Shown here: in pieces, positions 1 to 11,600 of the stretch
Layout of the letters: each line of letters opens with the position of its first letter
Position numbering within the stretch: position 1 is the first letter of the stretch
NCBI GenBank assembly: GCA_937121175.1
Contig: CAKZKD010000039.1
Coordinates: 62,001-126,000, forward strand
Direction of reading: 5' to 3'
Length of the DNA: 64,000 bases
Source: an uncultured Flavobacteriales bacterium
GTDB lineage: Bacteria > Bacteroidota > Bacteroidia > Flavobacteriales_G > Salibacteraceae
Translations under genes and position numbers: made by a program
The notes under the pieces: generated by a model
Database searches by the model: none
The model's input: the letters and a program-made list of their open reading frames with translations, nothing else
Told to the model about the DNA's origin: nothing

Positions 1-3000
1 GTTGATCAGTGATGTTAATTTCGGCCACTGCATGCGAGTAACAAAGCGTATCTGAAATCTGATTTCTTCCTCTATACTGGAGTGCCAATTGATACTCTAG
101 GGGGTACTTCCCTTTCTGCAAAGTACAAAATGGATATTCACATTTGTAAGGAGTTATCATCCACGGATTTCCATCCCACTTCGTAAAAACGTCAGACTCA
201 ACAAGTGTATTCCACCCTGTTTGAGATTTATCCGCGGTAATCACATCAACAAAGGTTGACGAATCACTATTATCAATGATTTGATTTGGAAACTTAGCTA
301 TGCGAACCTTTATCAGTCGTTTCCTTTGAGCGGGCGCAATTCCAGAAGCAGGGCAATCACCGGGATTCGAAAAACAAAAATCTTCCGCCAAAATTTGCAC
401 TTCTGGTGGTTTAATAACAGCAATAAAATGAGTGCCCTTTGCACCACAAAACCCATTGTTTTCAACTACCAATTTTACGATTCCACCCTGACCACCATTT
501 ATTAGTCTTGGGTCAAATACACCTATGGTTGAATCTAGAATAGCAATGTTATTTCCTAAAGTATCATCAATACTCCAAACCCCATTTGCGCCTTCAACTA
601 CCAGTGTATCTGGAACATTTGAGGTTGCACAAAAATTACGGGTGTTGTAGATTGCACCATTTGCTTTTATTCCTCGATAACTTGTATCCCATTGTGCAAT
701 TATGGGTACCATGAAAGTAGTATCTCCAAAACAACCATTGAATACGGAATGTCTGATATGAGCCGTATCCGGAACATTTAATTGAGGATTAAATTTAGTT
801 CCGTCGATGAAGTAGTTTACCATTGAGCCGTTGAGAACCGAATCAACTCCATAGCCAGAAAAAACACCGGTGTTAACCCCACTCACCAATTCATGTTCTG
901 GCACATTAGTTAGTGCAACGCATGCTTCGCTGATTGTTTGTACGCTGAGATCAGGCTTTCCAATTATTTTTATTGTAATCGAATCTTTCGAAGCACATGA
1001 ATTTCCAGTAATTTCATAGACAATTACATGATTCCCAGGCCCAGAAACCTTAGGGTTAAACCAACCTAGTGAATCGTTGATAATTCCATTTCCTGTCCAT
1101 TTTCCTCCGGGTCGGATAATATTATAACGAGTGCCCGATTTCAAATACAAAATACCGCTATCAACACACAGAGGTGATACAGAGTCTATCGTGGTATTAT
1201 ATTTCGAAACTAGATTTATTTTTTGGCTAAGTTCTTGGCGGCATAATCCTGAAGTATCGGTAATGCTTACTATAAATTCCTGTGCTGATGCAGTATCAAC
1301 ATACAAATCTATTGTTTGGCTTGTATCATCTCCAAATAAACGCATTGGAGCTGATGCAGGAACAGCAGACCACTTGTACTTAAAATTGGCTTCATCTAAT
1401 CCATAGCACTGAGTAAATACGGTTTTGGGTAGCATATAAAACACTGGTGAATTAGCGCTTTTTTCGGTGCACGCCGGTTTAGGTAAAGAGTTATTCTTAT
1501 ATTGCAGCGCCGCTCCGTAAGATTTTGAATCAAAGGACATTACACTGTTGAACGGTGTTGAATTTCTTCCATTATCAAAACAAACATCTATAATTAAATT
1601 CGACACCCCATCCCAGATGTATGGCTTGTGAAAAACGAATGAATTGATACCAGTACTTGTAAACGTCCTTGTGGAACTATAAACTGGAATCAATCCTTCG
1701 ACAAAAACTCCGTTTGAAAGCGAATTAGTATTTGTACAGGTCATACTAATATTGAAGTTATCGTATGGTACATTACCACGGTTTGCAACGACCTCAAACC
1801 CTATTGAGTTAATAGGCCCTCCTGTCATTCCAAGAGATTTCAGGTCAACGGCTCGATAAAGGAACTGGAGCTTTTTTGCCCTATCCCTGCTACCAAAAAT
1901 TACAGGTTCAGAAGTTGAATTGGCCGTATTCTGAATGTTACCATTCCCAATAAAAAACGAACTATCTACACTCCTACAAGTATCTTCAATAAGTCCACAT
2001 GCATTATAGGTTATTTGACCTAAATCAATCTCCATTTGCACTCTTCCAGAATAACAAATATCCGTGTCAGAGGCTAAAATAGACATGTTTTTCGGAAATG
2101 GATTTGAAACCTTCACCAAGAAAGAATCCACTCTTGAACAACCGGAGTCTGAGGTTACCTTTAGGTAAAATCGCTTCTTAATCCCCAAATCTAACAAAGC
2201 GGTAGAGCTATCAGTTGGGTTTGTAAAATAGCTTGAAGGTGACCAAGAATACGAGTAGCTCTGATTGGTATTGGAAGTGGTGTGATTCAGTTGAAGAGAG
2301 TCTTGGAAACAAATAGTTGTATCAACCGGTGGTACTATACTAAACGACGATGCAACATTAATAATTACAGTGTCCTTTGTTTTACACCCCACAATTGTAT
2401 CGCCGCACAAATTTTGTATGGCCGATACGGTTGTCTCCAAAACGGTAGTGCTACCCGGCGAGAATTTTACCAGACTATTTAATGTATCCTCCGGAAACCA
2501 GTTAATGCCTGGTCGAATTGTGTCACCTGACAACACTCTCCAAGAATAAGAAAAACCACCCCCACTTCTTAAGTTAGCCGTATCACCAAAACAAATAATT
2601 GTGTCTTCGCCTGCTACAGCACCCTGATTTACTTTTATATCGTAATACCTGTAAATAGAGGCTGGAAGATCACAATTATCATCCGCATATCGCAGAAAGA
2701 ACCTTTTTATATGGCCAACTCCTATTTGTGCACGCCAACTATAGCGCGCTACTACAGTATTGCTTTGCGCTGATCTGATTTCGGTAATGGTGGCTCCGGG
2801 CAATACATCCGCAATATTTGTCAATAGTATTAGTGAATCATTGACATCAGGATCAGACAAAGTGTCTTCCCAAACAAGTAAATCCCCTTCGCATACTTCT
2901 AGTTGGTTGCTTGTGTTTACAAATGCACCAGGAGACAGATTACCTATTCTTGAAGAATCTACTGGAGTTTGATTGGTGCAACTGCCAATACTAATTTGTA

Positions 3001-3931
3001 TCTCGCCGTAAGTTCGCCCTTTCAGCGCTCCTGTACATCGTTCATATTCATTTATATAATATGGCACAAGAAAGTTGCCTTGTGTTTGAGCGGTAAAAGA
3101 TAAAAGCCCTGAATTTCTATCGAATATTAACCCGGGTATAAGTGTATCACAGCTGTAACCGACATTCGGTGTCATTTTAAACAATCTAGGGCGATTAACA
3201 GTGCCTCTAGTATCCCAGGGGCAACTAGGCTCATAAGTTAAACTATCTCCATCTTTGTCGTGAGCAACAATTGCATAGTTCACATGTTGACCGATACAGG
3301 CTGAAATAAATGGTTTCAATTTTGCATTCAAGACTGGGGAGCTATTGTCAGGCTCCCCTTGTGCATTATTATAGGCTCTCCAATCTGTGTTGACAAAGGT
3401 TTCCATTCCCATGTTAATCCCGCCAGTAAAATTCTGAACTACATTTCTGGCTACGGCACAGGTTTGATAAGTAAGCTTCCAACTATCACAACGAGGTAGG
3501 TCAATATACCCCACTAAAGTTTGCATTTCATAACCAATTGATACCTGACCATTACCTTGACATTGTGATTGTAAAGAAGTACATAAATCACTTATATCTT
3601 TTGCGCCTCGGGTATTAACCCTCCCACCGAGTTTAGACACGTAAGGAATTGAGTCTAAACTATAAGGTCCTAATTGAGTTCCTGTTGCGGTACATTCCGC
3701 ATAAAACTCTGCATTTCTATTTATACAATTGTACAAGATACCAGTGCAATCGCGAACTATTTTTACAGTAATCTTATATCGCCAAGAATTTGTAATTCCA
3801 GGTGTGGGGCCTATGTATTCGTAGGACATATTGCCACCGGATAAATGAGAAGCGCTGGCACTGATTACAAACAGAATTAAAAGACAACCTAAGGATAAAC
3901 TCTTAATATTATTCAATTGATATGAAGACAT
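1..3931 (-). CDS. Giant T9SS-type secreted surface protein, array copy 1 (C-terminus cut by window edge)
   Basis: The reading frame opens at an ATG at 3931 and stays open to base 1, so about 1,310 codons are present. The N-terminus begins MSSYQLNNIK, has a hydrophobic signal-peptide core, and then SHLSGG, the start of the same domain found in the next four genes (motif HxxGG...Y...RDC). Near the left edge it reads ISDTLCYSHA, which aligns with DSICYFRTDT in the neighbouring paralogue about 130 residues before its end. The missing part should therefore hold the terminal Ig-like unit and the T9SS sorting domain. Many Cys-containing beta-rich, PKD/Ig-like segments fill the body. Role: probably an exported adhesin-like cell-surface protein; the substrate or partner is unknown. 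It lies 94 bases downstream of the next paralogue in the same direction. Export by T9SS is inferred from the paralogues because the sorting tail is outside the window. Confidence 0.85.
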   Translation of the reverse strand, partial: MSSYQLNNIKSLSLGCLLILFVISASASHLSGGNMSYEYIGPTPGITNSWRYKITVKIVRDCTGILYNCINRNAEFYAECTATGTQLGPYSLDSIPYVSKLGGRVNTRGAKDISDLCTSLQSQCQGNGQVSIGYEMQTLVGYIDLPRCDSWKLTYQTCAVARNVVQNFTGGINMGMETFVNTDWRAYNNAQGEPDNSSPVLNAKLKPFISACIGQHVNYAIVAHDKDGDSLTYEPSCPWDTRGTVNRPRLFKMTPNVGYSCDTLIPGLIFDRNSGLLSFTAQTQGNFLVPYYINEYERCTGALKGRTYGEIQISIGSCTNQTPVDSSRIGNLSPGAFVNTSNQLEVCEGDLLVWEDTLSDPDVNDSLILLTNIADVLPGATITEIRSAQSNTVVARYSWRAQIGVGHIKRFFLRYADDNCDLPASIYRYYDIKVNQGAVAGEDTIICFGDTANLRSGGGFSYSWRVLSGDTIRPGINWFPEDTLNSLVKFSPGSTTVLETTVSAIQNLCGDTIVGCKTKDTVIINVASSFSIVPPVDTTICFQDSLQLNHTTSNTNQSYSYSWSPSSYFTNPTDSSTALLDLGIKKRFYLKVTSDSGCSRVDSFLVKVSNPFPKNMSILASDTDICYSGRVQMEIDLGQITYNACGLIEDTCRSVDSSFFIGNGNIQNTANSTSEPVIFGSRDRAKKLQFLYRAVDLKSLGMTGGPINSIGFEVVANRGNVPYDNFNISMTCTNTNSLSNGVFVEGLIPVYSSTRTFTSTGINSFVFHKPYIWDGVSNLIIDVCFDNGRNSTPFNSVMSFDSKSYGAALQYKNNSLPKPACTEKSANSPVFYMLPKTVFTQCYGLDEANFKYKWSAVPASAPMRLFGDDTSQTIDLYVDTASAQEFIVSITDTSGLCRQELSQKINLVSKYNTTIDSVSPLCVDSGILYLKSGTRYNIIRPGGKWTGNGIINDSLGWFNPKVSGPGNHVIVYEITGNSCASKDSITIKIIGKPDLSVQTISEACVALTNVPEHELVSGVNTGVFSGYGVDSVLNGSMVNYFIDGTKFNPQLNVPDTAHIRHSVFNGCFGDTTFMVPIIAQWDTSYRGIKANGAIYNTRNFCATSNVPDTLVVEGANGVWSIDDTLGNNIAILDSTIGVFDPRLINGGQGGIVKLVVENNGFCGAKGTHFIAVIKPPEVQILAEDFCFSNPGDCPASGIAPAQRKRLIKVRIAKFPNQIIDNSDSSTFVDVITADKSQTGWNTLVESDVFTKWDGNPWMITPYKCEYPFCTLQKGKYPLEYQLALQYRGRNQISDTLCYSHAVAEINITDQ

Positions 3932-4025
3932 ACAGGTCAATTTTAGATTATTACTTTCCAAAAATGATCATAATTTATAATGCTTGTACATCTACGCCCG
4001 TATTTAAGAGCGCTTTTGCGGATGA

Positions 4026-7000
4026 TCATTCAATCACCACCCGATACGTATTCGATTCCTGACCAGAAAGCAGCTCAAATATGTAAACGCCTTTTGGTAA
4101 TTCGCGCACGTCTATTTGTACTTCTAATTTTCCTTGTACGGTATTGAATTCATTTTGCGAAATGAGCTGTCCTGCAGTATTAGTCACATTTAACGTGATT
4201 TTTGAAAAGGTATTCGATGAAGAAACAAAGACTTTATCTCTCGCCGGGTTTGGATAAACATTTGCCTCAAATGAAGTATTAAGCTCCTCCAAACTTGTGC
4301 AATGCAAAACAGATATGGAATCTACCGAAGCGCAATACGGATCTGAAACAGTTACTACAAACGTTCCTTGCTGGCTTCTAGTAATTGTGCCCGATGTTGA
4401 TCCATCATTCCAAAGGTAAGTGTACTTGCTTCCCTTTGGAAATGCATTAATGTCAACCGTTGAATTAGCGCATAAATCTCCATCAGCTATCACTAAACTC
4501 TGAATCTTATCACTCACTTGAATGGACGTGTCGGTTCTGAAATAGCAAATAGAATCCGGTGCTTGAGCCTGTAGCCTATACTTTAGAGCAATTTGATAGC
4601 TCAATGGGTACTTACCCTTTACTAAGCTACAAAAGGGAAATTCGGCTTTGTATGGGAAAATCATCCACGGATTGCCATCCCATTTAGTGTGTAAATCGGA
4701 CTCCACCAAATCCTGCCAACCAGTTTGAGAGATGTCTGCCGTAATAACGTCAACATAAGTGTTAGGGTCTGAATCAACAATAAGTTTGTTTGGAAATTTT
4801 GCAACTCTTACCCTAATAATGTTTTTACGTTTCGCCGCAGGTACCTGAGAACTTGCGCAGTCTCCTGGGTCTGAAAAACAAAAATCTTCTGCCAATATTC
4901 TGGCTTCAGGAGCTCTTATAACATCTAACCTATACGTCCCTTTGGTGCCACAGAAATCTTTGTTTTCAACTTCAATTTGAACTGGACCTCCATTTCCATT
5001 ATTAACTGCGGCAGGGTTAAATATCCCTAGGATTGAGTCGGTAATTGCCCCATTATTTGAGGGTTGTCCAATAATCCGCCAAACACCATTAGCTCCAGCT
5101 ACCGAAAGCGTATCTGACCTTCCATTTACACAAAACTGAGTTGTATTATACACCACGCCGTTAATAAATACTCCTTGGTAAGTAGAGTCCCAAGACGCTA
5201 CAACAGGTATTTTAATCAATGTATCGTTTATACAGCCATATTCAACAATATGACGCACATAAGCAGTATCAGGAATTGTTACTGTTGGACTGAACTTTGT
5301 CCCATCTAGAAAATAATTCACGTTTGTTCCATTAACCACTGAATCGACACCAAAGCCATAAAATTTTCCAGTATTCACAGCTCCCTTCAGTTCGTGCTCG
5401 GCAATCGAACTAAAGGAATTACAGGCAGCATCTATTCTTGAAATTGAAGCATTTGGTTTGTCCACAATTTCTATTGTACTAGAATCTTTTGAAGCACAGT
5501 TGTTTCCAGTAATTTCGTAATAAATCGTTCTATTTCCTGGCCCGGCTATCGTTGGATCGAACCAGCCTAAAGAATCGTTTATTATTCCTGCACCTGACCA
5601 ACGTCCTCCTGGAGAAGTAATGTTGTATGGAGTAGGTGCTTTTAAAAAGACTATACCATTCGTGACGCAAGTTAAACCAACAGAATCAGGCTTAGTATTG
5701 TACTTGGTAGTCACTTTTACATCTTGATGGAGTTCTCTAAAACAAAGTCCAGCAGTATCAGTTATGTGAACTACATAGCGAAAAGCCGTTAAGGGAGTCG
5801 AAACAGACTTAAGCTTTTTGTTTACCGTACTCCCTAAAATAATAGAGGGCGAGGAATTAGGTAATGTTGACCAGCTAAAGTTAAAATTGGAAGAATCAAC
5901 TCCAGAGCATTGTGTAAATGTCGTTTTAGGTAATAAAAACATTGAGGTACCGGCAATGGCTACACTTGAGCATAAAGGCTGGGTATTGCTAAAATTATGC
6001 GCAGCAGATGCATAGAGCATGCGATCAAATAACATGATATCATTTGAATTTTGCCTGTTCGTACCATTATCGTAGCAAATTTCTACCACCAAATTTGAGC
6101 TTCCGTCCCATACGAATTCGCTATCGAGGACATGCGTATTAATTCCAGCAGCAGTAAATATTGGTTTTGGATTAAAGACTGTGGTGTTCCCAGCAATTAG
6201 ACTCGTTCCGATAACCGAATCTTGTGTACATCCCATTTTGATAGTAAAACCGTCAATTGGTGCTCCTGCATTGTTGAGCTGAGCTATTTCGAAACCTATG
6301 GATTTAATTGCACCCGAAGTCATTCCCAAAGCCCTCAGGTAATTAGCCCTATAGAGAAATTGTGTTTTTTTCTTCGAAAACCTGTGTTCGTACACTGAAG
6401 GAGTATTTTGAGAAGTAACGGTGTTCCTAATACCCCCGCTGCCAAGTACAAAATCCTTATTATATCCGACGCATTTTTGTGGCTTAACACCACATGAACT
6501 ATATGAGATGGACCCTAAGTTCACGTCAAAATTCAACGTATCTGACTGACAAATAATAGAATCAGAAACTGTTATTCTCATATTATTTGGAAACGGGTTA
6601 GAAACCGAAACTTCAAACGTTCCTTCACGAGTACACCCAGAGCTAGCCTCTACTTTATAGGATAATCGCTGTTTGTCTTGTAGCCCATTAAGGTTTGAAA
6701 TACTATCCATTGGGCTTTGGAAAAAAGATGCTGGTGACCAAGAATAGGAGTAGGTTAAGTTAGGGTTGGAAACATACAACCCTAGTTCGACATCAGTATC
6801 AAAACAAATTGTTGTGTCGGAAGGTGCCGATAAGGTAAATGGAGTACCAACCTTTACTTCAATCGTATCTTTACGGCTGCAACCCATAGAATTGGCTCCA
6901 CAAATATTGGTAATTGAAGGAATGGTTACTTCTAGCAACGTGGTTTGGCTTGGTACAAAACGGACTTCAGTATTATTGGCATTGACCGGGAACCAATTTA

Positions 7001-8462
7001 TTCCGGGTTGTATTGCATCACCCGAAATCGAATTCCAGCTATAAACATTACCACCAGTTGGTAATAAAGTCGCGGTGTCCCCTGCACATAAAGAAATATC
7101 TTCACCAGCAGAGGCTCCTTTTTTTACCAATATATTGTACATGTGGTATGATGTTCCGGGAACAGGGCAGTTATCGTCGGTATATGCCAAAAAGAAATTT
7201 TTATTTGGATTTCCGCTATAAACGGCTTTCCAACTATAGCGGGCTATTACGGTATTGTTCTGAGAGTTACGGATTTCGTTTAGTGTTGCACCTGGTAATA
7301 CAGAAGTAACGTTACTAGAAAGCTGCAGAACATCATTTACGTCAGGGTCTGATAAGGTATCATTCCAACTCAAAATCTTGCCTTCACATATTTCCAAGGC
7401 ACCGTTGGAATTAATAAATCCGTCGCTTGAGGTTATGCCTAGTCTGCTGGCGATCGCAGGTTTGTTATTTGCATTTGGACAGGATTCAACCCTAAATTGA
7501 ATTTCACGATAGGTTTTTCCTTTGAGTATTCCTGAGCATTTTTCATACTCCGAAACATAAAAAGCAACAATCCAAGCTCCTTGAGTTGTTGCCTTAAAAG
7601 AGATTAGACCCGTTTGACTATCCATTGTTAATCCTGGAATTGGGACAGCACATGTTGCTCCATTTCTTGGAGTCATAGGCACTAAATTTGGTGTTCCCGT
7701 ACTTGAACCTGTGGCCCAAGGACAAGTGGTTTCATAAACCAAACTATCACCTTCATCATCATGGGCACCAATGGAGTAATTTACGTCTTGACCTACACAT
7801 GCCGAAGGAAACGGTTTGTCATTGGCAAATTTTGGTGCACTGTTCGCTGGTGCACCGGAGGGTTTAGCTCTTGGAGACCAACCAGTGTTTATAAAAGTTT
7901 CGAGCGCAACATTGTATCCTCCCGTGAAATTGGTGACAGCATTTCTTGCATTAGTACATGTTTGGTAGGTAATTCTCCACGAATTACAGCGTGGTAAATC
8001 GATAGTAGCCTCATGAAAATACAACTCGTAACCTGATAAAGCTTGATTGTTTCCTTGACACCTCGACTGTACGGAACTACACAAATCTGAAACGTCTTTT
8101 GCCCCTCGAGGATTCGATCTTTCTCCTGGTTTTGGAACATAAGGTACTGGGGTTAAGGAAACCGGCCCAATTGTAGAGCCACTAGTTGTGCAAGTTGCAT
8201 AAAAAACGTGAGGAGTAGAACCACAAGTAAGACTAATTCCTCTACAATCTCGTGCCATAGACACTGTAATCTTGTAACGCCATAATGATGTTGAACCAGG
8301 GGTTGGACCAACGTAATCGTATCTAATTGTGCCTCCAGCCAAATGGGAAGCCTTAACTTCAGAAGTAAAAACTAACGCGACCATAATTGCGATTGTTGCA
8401 AAAATTGTTGAGTTGATTTTATCTTGATTAAAAATGTTCCTTGCGTCGATTAATCTTATCAT
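4026..8462 (-). CDS. Giant T9SS-sorted secreted surface protein, array copy 2
   Basis: The product has 1,478 residues. Residues 1-38 form a signal peptide ending near VKA-SH. The N-terminal domain starts SHLAGG (39-44) and has RDC at 71-73. CVGQ (222-225) precedes an acidic DDEGDS loop (235-240) that may bind calcium. The body is a chain of Cys-rich beta-sandwich units, including a TSPGGRWSGAGI segment. The last 80 or so residues are a T9SS type A sorting domain (YPNPARDKVFV ... VYIFELLSG). The family resembles large Bacteroidota adhesin-like or gliding-associated surface proteins; no catalytic motif was seen. The gene is 180 bases downstream of copy 3, so it could have its own promoter, but I found no convincing one. 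Closest relative in the window is copy 1. Confidence 0.9.
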   Translation of the reverse strand: MIRLIDARNIFNQDKINSTIFATIAIMVALVFTSEVKASHLAGGTIRYDYVGPTPGSTSLWRYKITVSMARDCRGISLTCGSTPHVFYATCTTSGSTIGPVSLTPVPYVPKPGERSNPRGAKDVSDLCSSVQSRCQGNNQALSGYELYFHEATIDLPRCNSWRITYQTCTNARNAVTNFTGGYNVALETFINTGWSPRAKPSGAPANSAPKFANDKPFPSACVGQDVNYSIGAHDDEGDSLVYETTCPWATGSSTGTPNLVPMTPRNGATCAVPIPGLTMDSQTGLISFKATTQGAWIVAFYVSEYEKCSGILKGKTYREIQFRVESCPNANNKPAIASRLGITSSDGFINSNGALEICEGKILSWNDTLSDPDVNDVLQLSSNVTSVLPGATLNEIRNSQNNTVIARYSWKAVYSGNPNKNFFLAYTDDNCPVPGTSYHMYNILVKKGASAGEDISLCAGDTATLLPTGGNVYSWNSISGDAIQPGINWFPVNANNTEVRFVPSQTTLLEVTIPSITNICGANSMGCSRKDTIEVKVGTPFTLSAPSDTTICFDTDVELGLYVSNPNLTYSYSWSPASFFQSPMDSISNLNGLQDKQRLSYKVEASSGCTREGTFEVSVSNPFPNNMRITVSDSIICQSDTLNFDVNLGSISYSSCGVKPQKCVGYNKDFVLGSGGIRNTVTSQNTPSVYEHRFSKKKTQFLYRANYLRALGMTSGAIKSIGFEIAQLNNAGAPIDGFTIKMGCTQDSVIGTSLIAGNTTVFNPKPIFTAAGINTHVLDSEFVWDGSSNLVVEICYDNGTNRQNSNDIMLFDRMLYASAAHNFSNTQPLCSSVAIAGTSMFLLPKTTFTQCSGVDSSNFNFSWSTLPNSSPSIILGSTVNKKLKSVSTPLTAFRYVVHITDTAGLCFRELHQDVKVTTKYNTKPDSVGLTCVTNGIVFLKAPTPYNITSPGGRWSGAGIINDSLGWFDPTIAGPGNRTIYYEITGNNCASKDSSTIEIVDKPNASISRIDAACNSFSSIAEHELKGAVNTGKFYGFGVDSVVNGTNVNYFLDGTKFSPTVTIPDTAYVRHIVEYGCINDTLIKIPVVASWDSTYQGVFINGVVYNTTQFCVNGRSDTLSVAGANGVWRIIGQPSNNGAITDSILGIFNPAAVNNGNGGPVQIEVENKDFCGTKGTYRLDVIRAPEARILAEDFCFSDPGDCASSQVPAAKRKNIIRVRVAKFPNKLIVDSDPNTYVDVITADISQTGWQDLVESDLHTKWDGNPWMIFPYKAEFPFCSLVKGKYPLSYQIALKYRLQAQAPDSICYFRTDTSIQVSDKIQSLVIADGDLCANSTVDINAFPKGSKYTYLWNDGSTSGTITRSQQGTFVVTVSDPYCASVDSISVLHCTSLEELNTSFEANVYPNPARDKVFVSSSNTFSKITLNVTNTAGQLISQNEFNTVQGKLEVQIDVRELPKGVYIFELLSGQESNTYRVVIE

Positions 8463-8642
8463 GGCAGTGTTCTTAATGATTATTACTAAAAATATTAGAA
8501 GAATTTATTTCCCTTACTGTATTTGAATTAGACTGGTATAAATCAATTTGGTTGCCTCTTTTGGAGTTTCCAGATACAAATATGAAGATAATACTCAAAC
8601 GCTAAGCAAGTTAAATTGAGCAAACACTTAAGTACTTGAGCA

Positions 8643-11600
8643 TCAATCGACAATTACCTTAAATGTTTCTACTTTAGCTCCTGAAATGAGCTTAAAAAAA
8701 TAGACCCCTTGGCTCCATTCTCGCACATCTAATTCAACAATTAAACCTTCATGTTTGGAGATTAAATCATAGTCAGCAACCTGCTGAGCAGAAGCGTTGG
8801 TGACATTCAACCTGGCTTGGCTAAATGGCTCCTCTATAGAAACAAAAATTCTGTCTCGCGCAGGATTAGGATAAACCTTCGCCTTGAAACCAGACTCAAT
8901 TTCTACTAGGCTGGAACAAAATGAAACGGATATCGAATCCATTGATTCACAATAGGATTGTTTAATTGTAACCGCATAAACACCTTGGTCGGTTACATCT
9001 ATATTATCAGTGGTTTCACCAGTACTCCACTCAAATCCGTAGCCGCTACCTGTTGGCTGTGCTTGTATATTGACCAAACTATTTTTACACAAGTCTCCCT
9101 CCGCAGTCAATTGTAGATTTATTTTATCTGAAATATTTAGAGCAGAGGTATCATAAGAATAACAAATCGTATCACTATTTTGTAAGCCACTGCGATATCC
9201 CATGCCTAATTGATACCTGACTGGATATTTTCCAACTGGTAATGAACAAAAAGAGGCCTCACACTTATTTGAAAATCCCATCCATGGACTTCCATCCCAT
9301 TTGGTGAAGCTATTCGATTCAATAAGGTTTGGCCATTGGGTTTGAGGTTTAGTAGCAGTTACTACATCCACATAACTAGAAGGGTTAGCATCATTGATAT
9401 CTCGAAAAGGAAACTTGGCCACTCTTACCAGAATTTTCTTGGTTTGTTCATTTGCTGGCACCCCTGATGCCGCACAATCTCCTGGTTTATTAAAACAAAA
9501 ATCTTCGGTTAATATTTTCACTTCGGGTGGTGCTGTTATTGACGCTTGTATCGTTTTTATACCTCCACAAAAGCCTTTCTTTTCGGCTATAATGGCGACT
9601 TGTCCACCTCTTCCGCTATTAACCAATCTAAAGTCAATAATGCCAGCGGATGTATCAAGCATTCCTTCTTGATTAAACGGACCTCCATCCAGTCGCCATG
9701 CAGCATCAGCGCCTGCAACTACTAGAGTATCAGGCCCGGTTGTTGCGCAGAATTCATTTGTAAATATTGGGGTTCCATTGCTCAATACTCCCAAATAAGT
9801 GGAGTCCCAGGGCGCACGCACCGGAATTTTTAAGAGTGTGTCATTTGTGCATGAATTAACCCTCACAACGTGTCTTATTAGTGCAGTATCAGGTGTTAAT
9901 ACAGTTGGATTGTATCTTGTTCCATCTATCCAAAACTGACCGTTTTGGTCAATATTGATTCCAACTCCTGCAAAATAACCACCAGGGGTAATGCCAATAA
10001 GTCTGTGCTCGGGAACATTACCTTCATTTCCACACAAATAATCTATTGGGTGAATTCCTCCAAACGGCAAGTTGTGGATTGTAATTTCAATGGAATCCTT
10101 TGATGCACATGAATTACCTGTTATTTCGTAATACACCATAAAGGTTCCGGCTCCAGATTGAGAAACATCCCACCTTCCTTGTTGGCTGTTGGTGATACCT
10201 GCTCCTGACCAACTTCCCCCCGGACTAGTTACATTAGCAGGCGTTGGGGCGGTAAGGTTTACAAATCCGTCGTTAGCACAAATTGGTGCTAAAGAATCGG
10301 GTTTAGTATTGTACTTAGCAATTATCGAAATGGTAGTGTCTATCGTTTCTGAGCATGCCAAAAGCGTGTCCGAAATGGTTACCGAATAGCGCGCACTTGA
10401 GTTATTTGCAATTACTTGCACAGAATCAACATTTGCAGCCGAAATAATACCACCTGTTGAAGGTGGATTTACACTCCATTGATAACTATAATTTGAAGGG
10501 TCGGTGGCACAACTCCCAAACTGAACATAGGGTAACAGAGAGCTTGTAGAACCGTTGACTTGAGAGCAGACAGATGATTGTGTAGTACTCGTGAAATATT
10601 TTGATGCGATATATTGAGGGTCGAAAAGTTGCAAAACAGGATGACTATTGCGCACTGTGTCATTTGTCCAGCATATTTCAACTACAATATTTGATTGACC
10701 ATCCCAAGCAAAATCATTATTAAATTGGTGGACATTCCAGCCCAACACAGGAGTGAAACTTTGAGTCGAATACACTTCATAGAGCGTATCGAGCGCATAG
10801 TTCACCAAATCATTGGTACCCGAGCAACCCATCCTGATGGTAAAATCCGTAAAGGTTGTATTTACACTGGGTAATTGGTCAATAGAAAATGCAATAGAGG
10901 TTAATAAGCCTTTAGTTAAATTGAAATTAGCTAGAGTCGATTTTTTGTACAACAACTGAATTTTTCCACTTTTTTGGGTCGCAGAATAAACAATGGGTTG
11001 ATTTAGCCCAGTACTGTTGCTATTTAGTAAACTAGAGCCAACATTAACATGTTGCGGAATACCACTGCAAGGCACACTGGATATCTCGCAATTACCGTAA
11101 TCAATTTCACCGCTGTTGAGGTTTAAATTAACGGTATCGCCTGCACAAATAAAGTTTCCAGCCTGATGAATTGACCATCCCCTAGGAAATAATGGTGCAG
11201 CTTTTACTTCTACTTTTCCAATTCGAGCACATCCAGAATCTGAAGTTACTGTAACGTAAAAATCTTGGTCAGTTTTTAAACCAATTAGATTCGGATTGAC
11301 CACGTTATTTGAATCTAAATAAAACGATGGCGACCACTTGTATGAGTAGTTTCCAGCGGGTTTCGAGATTGGAACTTCCAACCAATTATTTTCCGATAAA
11401 CAGAAGGCACTGTCTAAAATATTAGAAACCGAAAAACTATCGTTGGCCCAAATAACAATAGTATCTTTTAGCAGATTTATTGGCGCGAGGCCACCACAAA
11501 ACCTATCGTAATTTCCTAAAGTAAGTTCTATAACGGTGGTCTGCGAAACCACAAACTTACCTGTTCCATTGGTATCAATACCAGGGTTTGTATCTGGAAA